A DNA stretch of 64,000 nt from Rhizopus sp. PT2906. Taxonomy: Eukaryota; Mucoromycota; Mucoromycetes; Mucorales; Rhizopodaceae. The stretch spans positions 25,512-89,511 of the forward strand of contig JAMYHX010000159.1 of assembly GCA_025529335.1 (NCBI GenBank), read 5' to 3'. Positions 23,722 through 34,383 of the stretch are shown here, one piece after another (the first letter of the stretch is position 1; each line of letters starts with the position of its first letter). The notes beneath the pieces are model-generated. The model was not told the DNA's origin, did no database searches, and was given only the letters and a program-made list of their open reading frames with translations. Both the position numbers and the translations under genes were made by a program.

Positions 23722-24328
23722 TGACAACCAAAGCAATAAAAAAAAAAACGACAATGGCTTGAACAGCAGTTTGACTGTGTATACGTAGAATAACAACAAA
23801 AACAAGAAGAAGAAGGGGGAAGAGAAACCTGCCACAACGCTAGCAAAGAGAAAAAGGTATCTCATCACTTTTTTTTTCTCTTTCTCTTTTTCTTTCTCCG
23901 CAGAATTATTTAGACCACATGAAGACAACAACAATAACAACAAAAAAAGAAGTGCGTGGTACGAACTATGCATACAATAAGATGCATGGCTGAGAAATGA
24001 AGAAAATAATACTAATAATAATAATAATAATAATAATAAGCAAAGGACGTGGCTTTGGACTTGATTGGATCTACATCTATCAAACAGCCTCTCTTTTCTC
24101 TTTATAGGTTTTACTCCTTAAAGTAGAGCAATACTCTCCTTAAATAGTCTCATTTGTTTCTGATACAGTCAAGAGATAGTGATGACGATGATGATGGATG
24201 TAGAGAACCGTAGTTGAAATCATACGAGAGAGATAGAGAGAGAAGTATATGGATGTATAGACATAGACATGCGTATGATTAAGTAAATGAATGAGTGAGG
24301 ATATATAATATACATGTATCTAGATGAG

Positions 24329-24360
<32 letters not shown>

Positions 24361-24664
24361 CCATCAAGATTCTGTCTGCCATCCAGCTGCATATGTCCCT
24401 TTTGTAAATAAAGGAAAAAAAAAAAAAAAAAGAAACAAAAGAAACAAATCATCACTATTTCCTTTTCTTTCTTTTCTCTTCTTCACTCCTTGTTTCTCTT
24501 ATCTCTCTACCTTGTAATCATGCCTTATTCATCTCTCAGTGTCCGTCGTAATACCAATATCAGCGTTAAAGCCAATACCAGAGGCAAAAGTGACGGTAGC
24601 ACGAATACTTCAAATGTAAAGTAAAAAGATGTTGATAGACAGAATACTAAAGACAATGTGTTAA

Positions 24665-24705
<41 letters not shown>

Positions 24706-25534
24706 CTTTCTTTCTTTCTATCCTCTTCTTCCTTGCCTGTTTCCTTCGTCTCCCTCTTCCTCTTCCTTCCTTTTACTTATGACAGCTTCGTATATTTAGT
24801 CCTGTCATCCTGTTTCATGACAACTACAACTGTGATCATCGTCTGGTGGAGTTGGAGAAGCAGAAAGTGAATGCCATGCTCAAGTCCAACGGTCAGTTCT
24901 GGAATCATCTCGTCCTAAGCACACGATACGCATCTTCACTGCATACTCCCATGACTTCGCCCTTTCTGTCATCAAACGATGAAGATGACGAAGACGAAGA
25001 TGACAGTAATGATAGTAATGATAGTAATGATAGTAGTGACAGCAACGACGACGATGACAATGACAGCGAGCAGAAACGAGAAGAAAAGGGTAGAGAAGGT
25101 GAGTTTGTCATTGTGTATAGAGGGCAAGAACAAGCAAAGTCAATATCCACAACAACAACAACAACAACAACAAACTCTGTCAGTTTAGATACGAAAAGGA
25201 GAAAGCGAGGCAACCTACCGAAGGATGTGATCGCCATCCTGAAGGAATGGTTACAGGAACATTCAGGTCATCCTTATCCGACAGAGGAAGAAAAGAAGCT
25301 GCTCGTACAAAGAACCAATCTTTCGCTAAATCAGATCAGCAACTGGTTTATCAATGCTCGACGACGACTCTTACCGATCTTATTGGCCAATAAACCGCAA
25401 GAATCCAAAAGGAGGCTCAAACGAAAAGCAAGCAAAAGTATAGAAGGTAGGATGATGTAACAGCAAGCTTAACAAGGGACTAAGTTGTTGTTGTTGCTTT
25501 TTTTTTTTTATTTTTACTTTATTAGAGGAAAATG
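23722..25534. repeat. right arm of the inverted duplication
   Basis: 1813 bp, reverse complement of 20530-22341 apart from one base in a homopolymer. The outer boundary falls inside the last exon of the right homeobox gene, after AGAGGAAAATG. Confidence 0.95.
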
Positions 25535-25569
25535 GCAAGAATAATAAGAAACGCCGCTCCAGGTCCTAA
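24520..25569 (+). CDS. TALE homeobox transcription factor, right copy
   Basis: Exons 24520-24615, 24786-25446 and 25526-25569; 266 aa. Intron 1 (170 nt) contains the (CT)n tract; intron 2 (79 nt) removes the stop at 25458 and runs to ATTAG. TALE homeodomain at about 168-230, with GNLPKDVIAILKEWLQEH for helix 1 and WFINARRR in the recognition helix. The tail NGKNNKKRRSRS, encoded partly outside the duplicated arm, continues the basic character of the preceding residues. This suggests the right copy is the parental gene. The two copies have about 0.8 kb of identical upstream DNA each, so they should be similarly regulated. The closest family members are TGIF/Meis/KNOX-like TALE factors; exact orthology is not determined. 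Confidence 0.84.
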
Positions 25570-27292
25570 ACCAAAAAGAAAGGAAGCTCATGTGTGCTAT
25601 GTATAATGATTGTATTTTAACTTGTATTACTTAATAAATTGCTTAAAACTCAATATCATGCTTAATGAAGCAGACTAGGGTGTATTTTAGAATATAAACA
25701 CTCTATTAAATACATGCATATTTCATCTTGTTGGCCCCGGTAAGCGTTTACGCTTGGATAGCTTGGGAAATACTCATTTGGGATGGAGCCTTTATGTAAT
25801 TCGTGATCCTGGTTTGATATTTACTTGCATGTTCCAGATTATGCAGCACTGAAACGGTTTACACTGTTATAGTAGACACAAAGTCGCTTTTTCTTACTGA
25901 TCACAGTAATTTCCCTTCTTTTTTTTTTCTGGAAGAGAGAAGTAAATCTCTTTCGTATTTGTAGTCAAATTCTCATCTATCAATTCTGTTCTGTCTCCAA
26001 AAGCAACCTTTGATAGTCATTAATGTTTCTGTATGAAATGAACTCACAGCTTCCCAATCTCGCAATGTCTTTTAACAGCCAATAAAAATACAACATTCAT
26101 TTTAATTCCCATCAACAACACTAAGACTTTCTCGATCCAGATCGCAATTACCAAATTTGACTTTTTGATGCCAATCGCTTGGGAACATACCTTGACCACA
26201 TTTAGTTTACCTTTTATAAACAGTGATTGGGAGTTTTCGTCCCAACCACGCTATGCTACATCATAGCTTTTCTCTGGTGAAATACTAGTTCAACGCCTAA
26301 AACGAAGGCACAAAAGAAATGCATATATGAGTATGCGCATATTACCATGCTTAATAAACTTCTTGATATCTGAGCAGAATCCTCCACAGCAAATAAAAAG
26401 TGTGTATATGTCATTGCACATTAAGATAATGGTCAGCTCGTATAAGTGACAAAGTGCCACTCCTAAGGAATTTGTACCCGCACAGACGTCTTTAATATAA
26501 GAATATTCAATAAACATATATGATATTTCAATAATTCTAACACACTTACCGAGGAACATTTAAAGATCACAGCTTTTTTTAACATCGTGCTTGACAGCAC
26601 GCCAAGCGATATCTGCTCTTCGACCAAAGAAAGTCATTTTTCCTTTCTCTCCTTCTTGCTATGGTTACTGCTGTTCCAAAGTAGCCTCAACATCCTCATC
26701 AGGATACTGCTTTCCTTATGTGCCTCTTTGATCTATAGTTTGCTTTAAATATTGCGTGATATAAGAAGCACGTAGCTAATGAATTGAAATACTAGATCAT
26801 AAACTCTTTAAATGCTTTCTTACATTACAATTGTGTTTATCTTTTTCCTTTTTTTGGTAAAGAGGAGCAGAGCAGGTTATCAAAGCGTCATTGTTATCTA
26901 TCATGTAGAAAGTTAATCACTTGATAAAAATGAAATAAAAGAGTACTAATTCAAAAACAATGCATTCATAACGAGGGACAATGAAAGACAATGCACAATT
27001 TAGGTAAAATCATTCTTACATGATGATCGTTTTGTTGTGAATGATTTCCAAGATGTGTGCAACACTATCCTAAAAAGGAATGTTACATATGCGTATCTGA
27101 TTTGACATCACAATGACGAAAGGGGTACGAAGTATGTGGATTCGTCTCTTTTTTCTCAATTGCATAAGATCGAATTCGGCTTGTTCCTTATTAGCTTATT
27201 TTATTAAGTTCATATAAAAAAGGGAAAATTTACCTTTCTTTTATAAAAGAGACGTAAAAGTGTGTCTATTTACCCTAAAAAAATTATATCGA
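25570..27292. other. 1.7-kb intergenic stretch
   Basis: AT-rich DNA with no supported gene; the 89-codon minus frame at 26290-26559 has no recognisable features. The right end holds a CTTTCTTTTATAAAAG-type leader just before the DUF1206 gene. Confidence 0.45.
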
Positions 27293-28668
27293 ATGCTTAA
27301 TTATTTTATAAATAAGCGACAAAATGGCAATAATGAAAATACATTAAACGCAACTCATGATTACAATAAACTATCATTTTTCAAATTATTCAAGAAAAAG
27401 CGCAATACATCTTTAGAAGAAGGAAATAGTGTTGAACCCAAAACAACTTCATCTACTACAGAGGTTACACGAGGGAAAGGTAGAGAGATACGTAGAGAGT
27501 CAGATTTACACTTTTATGAAGGAGGTGTTCGTACTAAACACAAAACTGCCATCAAATGGGTTGGAAGAGTAGGCTTCATTGCAAAAGGTGTTGTCTATGG
27601 TTGCATAGGTGTACTGACCTTGACTAACCTGTCAGGTGCATGGACTCCTAATGGCAGTGAAGGAAATGAGTCTCCTCAAGTATGTCAAATATGTATATGT
27701 ATATATATATGTGTGTGGATAGATCTATTCATACCGTTATAGGGTGCTTTTCTATTGTTAGGTGGTATTCCAGCTGTTGGTAGAACCATTTTGATTGTAA
27801 TGGCTGTTGGATTATGTTTATACATCATATGGAGGTAAACAAGGCACACATATACTGTCGATCACAACTAACATGTCATTTCCCTCGTAGATTCTGGGAA
27901 GCAATCACTGGCCAGGGAAGCGATGCATCATTCAGCAAAAAGAAAAACTTTTTTCGCTATCGTCTATCGCCGTTTGTGAGCGGGTGTGTTTATACAGCTT
28001 ATACATACTATGTAGTACACATGATATTTCAAACAGAAGAAGAGCAACAAACATCGGCATCGAGCAAGACATTTCCCGCTTCATGGGCAGAATCTGGAAT
28101 TGGAAAGGCAGGTATTGTACTTTTGGGCATCGCTTTTCTTATCGCTTTCTTTACACAAATGGTCAATGCTGTCAAAGGAACGTTCATCAAAGATTTGAAA
28201 ACAAGCGAGCCTAATGCTAGAAAATGGGAGGCATTCATTGTCCACTGGATGGGCCGTATCGGTTTCTTTGGTCGTGCTGCTCTATTTGGCACCCTGAGCG
28301 GCTTCTTTTGGGACTCACTAGCACAAAGAAACGAGTCTGGAGAAAAGAACATGGTTGCAGCTGCTGTTAGCAAGCTAGCCAATTCAGGTGGTGGCCGATT
28401 CTTTATGGGCTTGTTGGGTGTCACACTTGTCATTTACGCTTGTTTTGCTATATCTAATGCCTATTACAAGTACTTTCCAACTCCTCCACCCACACGTCAA
28501 GAGTTTTATACAAATGAATTTGTTCATCCTGAATTAAGTGACGATGATTTGGAACAGCAGAGAAGAAGAATGGATAGAAGCAATGATACCCATATATCTC
28601 CATTTTCCATTCGACGCTTATTCTACTTCTTTAAAAAGAAGAACAATACTGAAGGGGGTGAAAAATAA
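27293..28668 (+). CDS. DUF1206 multi-pass membrane protein
   Basis: Exons 27293-27679, 27743-27834 and 27891-28668 give 418 aa. The open frame can be extended to a GTG at 27260, but the first ATG is 27293. A basic N-terminal 85 residues precede three repeats of a two-helix unit typical of DUF1206. Each starts with an Arg/Gly-Phe motif: WVGRVGFIAKGVVYGCIG, then the segment around KAGIVLLGIAFLIAFF, then WMGRIGFFGRAALFG. Helices are Gly/Ala-rich. The joins restore GAFLLLGGIPAVGRTILI and then IIWRFWEAI. DUF1206 proteins are integral membrane proteins of unknown function found in bacteria and some fungi. RAD18 follows 98 bp downstream on the same strand. Confidence 0.8.
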
Positions 28669-28766
28669 TCACACTTTATACCCTATTAAATAAATTAATG
28701 CCACGAAAAATTTTATGAAAATGATACGCGTGCGCGCATGATTTCTTTATTTATTTCTTTCCCTTA

Positions 28767-30299
28767 ATGAATGGCTTCATCGATGATCCAAGTGATTTTC
28801 AGTCAAGCTCATTTCAAAAGATAGACGAACAATTACGCTGTCCTATATGTAAAGAGCTCTTTAACACAGCAATGATGATCTCAACTTGTTCACATTCCTT
28901 TTGCGCATTGTGTGTTCGTCGTTGTTTATCAGAAGAACAAGTTTGTCCCAAATGTCGAAAGGAAGCATTTAGTAATAGCATTATTCATAACTATGATTTG
29001 GATAATGTTGTAAATATATGGCGTATCTCAAGGTATATGTACATTTATAAACAATGTCAACCTTATATTCATAATGGAGACTCCCTTTAGAAATGCTCTA
29101 TTGTCTGCAGATCAATTATTGAATCAAAAGCAACAAACACCTCATCTAGCAGAATCAATTGTGAGCGAGTCAAATTCATCACAAACAAGTCAATCTCTAA
29201 ACATGGAACAGCTTAAACTAAAAGAGAATCTACCGAGTACTGCTACGACACCTATTGTTATAGATGACGATCAAAGTGATGACTTTAAGCCTTCCTCTTC
29301 ACGTCAAAAAATATCAACCACATCTTTGAGAAGATCTACTCGGCTAGGAAGCAAAGACACTCATCTGTCAGATCTTTCGTCTTCACAACCCAATCCGCAG
29401 TTACCTTCAATAACCACACCCCCTATCGTATCACAGCCTACAACAAGTAGTACTCAGCCGATCATGACACAGCCTGCTACAAACAATCCTAATGAGCCAT
29501 TAAAGAGTAAGCGTGTTGTAAGAACTATTGGGAACAATTAGGTTTATTTTATGTCTATGATATAGGTACATCTGTAGTTCAATGTCCAATATGTCAACAG
29601 TCGATGAAGTATGTTGTACTCGATCGACATCTGGATGGTTGTACAAAGGGTGACAGTAGAATACCACCTAGTCCACCACTTCCACCAAGCGATAGATCAA
29701 CAAGTGCACCTAGACCAAATATGCAGTTATTTAGCGGGATGACAAAGTAAATGAAATATTAAATGTATATTCATATAAAAAGGCGTTATTTATTTATTTT
29801 TACTATAGCCGCAAAAATGTTCATCTTGGTAGAAAACCAGGGAAGGTGGTGTATGCCATTCAAAGCGATAAGGACATGAGAATGATTCTAAGAGTAAAAA
29901 GAAAAGAAAAGAGAAAAAAAAAAAGAAAAGAAACTGATGCTGCTGTAGGATCTAGGGCTTCCAGAGGATGGAGATAAAGCACAAAAAATATGGCGGCATA
30001 AAGAGTATCTTAATCTATACAATGCTAACCTTGACTCACAAAATCCGGTGGGTACAGATGTATTGATCAGAAGACTTGCTGAAATGGAAAAAGCATACGA
30101 TGCTAATAGAAATAATCAAGTCAAACGAAAGAATACTGATCCAGAGATGCATAATATCCTTTTTTGCTTATATCATACTAACCTCTTTACCTTTTCTTGA
30201 TCCTTTTATCCTTAACATTTAACTATACAGCATAAATATAAAGACGAATTTTCAAGACTAATAGAGGAAGCTAAAAAAAGGAAACCCAACAATGATTAA
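28767..30299 (+). CDS. RAD18: E3 ubiquitin ligase RAD18 (contains a U12-type intron)
   Basis: Six exons: 28767-29032, 29091-29506, 29566-29746, 29809-29893, 29949-30153 and 30229-30299; 407 aa. RING finger (C25-x2-C28 ... CSHSFCALCVRR ... CPKC, to about residue 64), UBZ4 zinc finger near 233-252 (CPICQQSMKYVVLDRHLDGC), then a SAP domain (LGLPEDGDKAQKIWRHKEY) followed by YNANLDSQNP and the C-terminal helix HKYKDEFSRLIEEAKK. RAD18 with RAD6 mono-ubiquitinates PCNA at stalled forks. Introns 1-4 are ordinary GT-AG. Intron 5 starts ATATCCTTTT, has TCCTTAAC 13 nt before the end and ends AC. Only that AC end keeps the frame and the conserved C-terminal helix. Ordinary splicing cannot join these exons. 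Confidence 0.92.
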
Positions 30300-30771
30300 G
30301 GACATTGTAGATACATATTTATATATAGCAACTTGTACACTTTATTCACTGATAAAAACATAACTTCAGACAGCAAATAATAATAATAAAAGAGAGTCCA
30401 TCAGAAGCAAAAAAGAATGAGATATAAAAGTAATGATTTGTAAATCAGTTATTTACATTGATATTAAATCTCTAACAACATTTCATTTTGTATAAAGTGT
30501 TGACCACATTTATCTTTTCCCAAAATATCAACCAATAAAGAAGGGCATAGAAAATCAACTACAGTATTAATTGATTTTGTAATATGTGTATATTGAAACT
30601 AATCTAGTTTATTTTAAATAAAGGATGAAATAATAGATTACAATCTACGCTTCCCAAAGTTAAGAAGATGTCTTGTCATTTACATCATACACGTGTATTC
30701 TACTATATGCAACAGATTCACAAGCTCGATATTTTATTAGAACCTACTTTCCCTCTACCTTAATAATGAAC
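30300..30771. other. 3' flanks of two convergent genes
   Basis: Between the RAD18 stop and the stop of the CUB1-like gene; AT-rich, no further gene seen. Confidence 0.5.
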
Positions 30772-31311
30772 TTATGATTCTGCTAAAGCTATCAATTCAT
30801 GCAGCATATCGTAACACTCATTCAATAAAGCGACACAAATAGCTTGGCCTTCAGGAACATTCCCTTCTTCATCACAAAAGGTACCATTTACACGCATATT
30901 GTCAATACTCGCTAGTTTCAACTGATAACTAAAGATAGAAAAAGAGTAAGCTCTATCCTTTATGAATCTCACATAGTGTACTTACGGATACAAATCTCTT
31001 ACTTCAAATGAAACAAAAAGTTTATGAAAAAAAGGGACATTGACACATTATGTATTTGAACTTACTTGAATCAGGCTTCCCCCACTTTGAAACTTCTATC
31101 AGACATCTTCGCACTGTGCTCAACTGATTATGTACTGGCATCAATGCTTCTGCAACAGGGACATTTTCACTTAGCATCTTTGCCATAATTCGGTAACAAC
31201 CTCGAAGCAAAAAGTTGACAACCGCCTGTCCTTCTGGGATGGTATCTGATCCAGCCTCTCTAAAGCTTCCATTTTCTCGTAGCTTTTCAATTTCTTCTAA
31301 TTGCAGCTAAT

Positions 31312-31343
<32 letters not shown>

Positions 31344-32510
31344 ATAAAGTATAAAAAGATAAGACCGAATACTAGATAAAGATGCTTTTTTTTGGGGGGA
31401 GAACTTACATGGTATGTATAAAGATCCGTCTCTCTCAGTGTCCATTTATGGGTTAATGCCAGGCGTTCGAGTTGATATCTTATCTGCTTTAATCGCTCGA
31501 CGATAGGCACTAGAGGCTCTGATACACTGTTGATCGATGTCTTTAGGTCCTGAATTTCTTCATGAAGTTGATCCAAAAGACCTTCTATCAACGCTTTCCC
31601 CTTTGGATCTGAGTTGAATAGTTCATATTTCGAGTTGTCTAGTTCTCGAAGTTTTGCTTGGATAGCATCCACGTCATCGATCGTGTATCCGCCTGGTTTC
31701 TGAGCTAGCTGAGCCAGCTGGCTTCTGAGCTGAATGAGTGATTCTTGTAATGGTTTACTGTGGATATCATATTTAGTTACACACACTCTCTCGTTATGTT
31801 TATCAACTTACAGTGTAGGTGATACGTCTTCAATTGTCTGTGATAAAGACTTTAATGATTGATCTTTAGACATACGTGAATCAGTAACCAAGAAAAAAAA
31901 AAGATATATACTGTACAACTTACTGCACAAGTCTAGTTTGTGTTTCAATAAATCAACAAAGCAGGAACCACTTTCATCCGCATAAAGGATTTCCTTGATA
32001 TTGTTTAATCTTTCTTGATTTTCCAACAAGATAGAATCCGTATATACACCCATATGAGCTAACTGGTCTAGATAACGCTACATACACATGCATATAAGTA
32101 AGGATATTCTCTATACTATAAAAAAAAAAAATTAAATGGTATACCTCCACTGTTACCAAATGGACATAGACAGCAGGACCTATGAACAAAATATCAGACC
32201 ATGTGTGTTTATCCCCGCGTGTATATATCTTACTCTCTCTATTTCTGCCAATACTCATAAAGAATAAGGAAAGTAATGCCATAATGTCATCCAGCACATC
32301 GTTTAATCTATTGCGAGAAGAGGGATTCCAAATATCACCTGTACGTATCTCGTTCAGCTTCTCGACCTCCCTTTCTGTTTCTTTATAGAGATCTATTACA
32401 ACTTGGGGATCAAGAAAGCTGTCTCTGTCTTTCTTAAGTGCAGACAGCTTATGTCGAATAGTAATCAGGTTTTCAAGAATAGGAATTTCTGTATTCATAA
32501 TAGGATTCAT
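30772..32510 (-). CDS. Cub1/UPF0662 (DUF2408) family protein
   Basis: Eight exons (minus): 32510-32234, 32179-32145, 32077-31924, 31863-31812, 31757-31409, 31306-31066, 31001-30986 and 30928-30772; 426 aa, every phase consistent. All-alpha protein with two repeated halves, each containing a LVPIVERLKQIRYQLERL or LENLITIRHKLSALKK type helix pair. The C-terminal block IRDLYPYQLKLASIDNMR ... PEGQ is rebuilt only if a 16-nt micro-exon (30986-31001) is included. These match my recollection of the fungal UPF0662 family (yeast YPL260W/Cub1 and S. pombe relatives), linked to DNA-repair and proteasome phenotypes in yeast but without known biochemistry. Family assignment is moderately sure; exon structure is well supported by frame arithmetic. 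Confidence 0.75.
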
Positions 32511-32824
32511 TTTGTAGTCAAAAAAAAAAAGAAAAAGAAAAATCAGGCAGTAAAAACAGTTTTGAACTTGTCTAGCGGAATAAAAAATACAAGTCAATGC
32601 TTTGATATTCATGCATAAGTAAAAGATGAATCCTTTTGTATCATTAGTAAAAACGTGAGCTCAGTTTTTTTTTTTTTTTTCTAAAGAGAAAAGAGATCCA
32701 TTATGGGTCTATTGTAACAATGAACAACCATTGGTCAATAAAGGGCCCATGTTGGTGTGATACTCTCTCTTTCTCTCTCTTTTCTCTTTTTTCTCTCTTT
32801 TTTTTTTTCTTGTAATATTTTTCA
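32511..32824. promoter_or_regulatory. shared divergent promoter region
   Basis: The 314 bp between the ATG of the CUB1-like gene (minus) and the ATG of TANGO2 (plus). It contains two poly-A/T runs and a CT-rich leader (about 32763-32815) in front of TANGO2. A bidirectional promoter is inferred from the head-to-head layout only. Confidence 0.5.
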
Positions 32825-33858
32825 ATGTGTATTTTATTCTGGACAGTTGAAAATCACCCCAAGTATAAATTGTGAGTATAATGTCAACCAAAAAGAAATG
32901 GTCATTTCACACCATGTTTTTCTTTTTTTTTTTTTGCATAAAGTATATTTGCAGGCAACCGAGACGAATTTCTTAGACGACCCACAGCTCGAGCACGGTT
33001 CTGGGAAGAAGCAGACGAGAATATTCTAGGAGGTATCGATTTAGAGGCTCATCCAATGGACAATGTCAAAAATGGTACTTGGCTTGGCATCAATCGACAA
33101 GGCAAGTTTGCTGCTCTCACCAACTTTAGAGAGCAGAGGTTCAAAGGAACTGTCACACGAGGTGCATTAGTAAGAGACTTTCTTTACAGTCGTGATCCAG
33201 TCCACATGGCAATTGATTATGTCAAGAGCCGTGCTGAGGATTTTGGAGGATTTAGCTTGATATGCTTTGACTTTGGAAACAAGAATCAAGTAGAGATGAT
33301 GTATATCACAAACAGAGAAAATCAACTTGTGACGGAGTTGGAGCCAGAAAAGATTTATGGTACTCAAAAAAAAAAAAAAAAACCTACATGTGTATTAACC
33401 ATAACAGGGCTCTCAAATTCAATCTTGACGAAACCTTGGCCAAAGGTAGATCAAGGAAAAGAACTATTTGAAAAAATTATAAAGTCTGGAAACAATGATC
33501 CAAAAGAATTGACTGAGGCATTGTTTGATATGTTGAGGTAAGATTGGGCGCATACTTTGTGTGAGATCCATATTAACATTTTACTAGTACAAGTCAACCC
33601 ATGACAGACACGGAGAATGTGGACACTATCATGAATGACCTGAAGGAACGCATATTTATACCCAAGTTTGACTTTCCTGCTATCACAGGCATTAAAGAAC
33701 CTAGTTATGGAACACGTACAAGTACGGTAGTACTAATAGACTATGATGATAATGTTACTTTTGTCGAACGTGATTGGTATGACAGCAACCTTTCACTTTG
33801 TAAGTCTGGCGAATGTGATGAAAGATCCTTTAGATTTCAAATAGATCATGTCTTATAA
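32825..33858 (+). CDS. TANGO2: TANGO2 homologue (NRDE family)
   Basis: Exons 32825-32871, 32944-33359, 33408-33537 and 33588-33858; 287 aa. The N-terminus reads MCILFWTV and the first splice restores the family signature AGNRDEFLRRPTARA. Further conserved parts are GTWLGINRQGKFAALTNFR, FGGFSLICFDF, TGLSNSILTKPWPKV (after intron 2) and the C-terminal YGTRTSTVVLID. TANGO2 proteins act in Golgi/ER organisation and in mitochondrial lipid or haem handling; their biochemistry is still debated. Intron 2 is 48 nt, a multiple of three, without an in-frame stop, so its retention would insert a Lys-rich stretch instead of truncating the protein. Length matches the family (about 270-290 aa). Confidence 0.93.
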
Positions 33859-34006
33859 TAAAATCAGTTATTTGCTCTTGAAAATTTTTTGTTGCACTTG
33901 ATTTTAAAGTAAGTCACATTACTTAATATGGTCTTTATTCCTTTTTTTTTTCCCCTTCCACCCCCTGCCCTGATAGGCTTTTTTTTTTTTTTTTTACTTA
34001 TTGATC

Positions 34007-34362
34007 ATGTCAACGGCGAGATTGTCAGAATTAAAGCAATTGTCTTGTAAAATCTTTTCAACTGTGTATAATCCAACATGCGCACGTACAGGAAATAAGA
34101 TCCTTCGACAACGATTACTAGGACCTACTTTGACAGGCTATCATCCCAAACCACTTGTTCATTTTAGAGATATTCAAGCATTATATCCTCAACTTGGGTT
34201 GATTGATATGGACGAAAAGGCACGTCTTGATGAGATTGCTAGAAGAAAGAGAAGAGGAAAAGGAGCACCCAAGAAGGGTAAGTTAAGACATGTTGTGACA
34301 TCTTTACTCACTTTATTATGTATAAAGGTCAAGGCAAACGTGCATCCAACAAGAAGAAATAA
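34007..34362 (+). CDS. mitochondrial small-subunit ribosomal protein mS33 (MRPS33/Rsm27)
   Basis: Exons 34007-34277 and 34328-34362 (intron 50 nt) give 101 aa. The product starts MSTARLSELKQLSCKIF and has the mS33 signature NPTCARTGNKILRQRLLGPT, followed by a YPQLGLIDMDEKARLDEIA helix. It ends RRGKGAPKKGQGKRASNKKK, typical of the family. It is a small basic protein of the mitoribosomal 28S/37S head region. The splice is needed for the final 10 residues; without it the frame runs into unrelated sequence. It converges on the WC-2-like gene, whose stop codon lies 21 bp beyond this stop, so the 3' UTRs must overlap. Confidence 0.93.
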
Positions 34363-34383
34363 TAATAATAAATGTGTACATAA

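Noticed and set aside
24846..25460. Homeobox gene as a single 204-aa open frame
   Set aside because: It starts with GTG. An ATG exon at 24520-24615 and a third exon at 25526-25569 fit by splice signals and phase.
32080..32144. Possible U12-type intron in the CUB1-like gene (contains ATATCCTTAC)
   Set aside because: The string lies inside an intron with normal GT and AG ends that join in phase; it is not at the donor.
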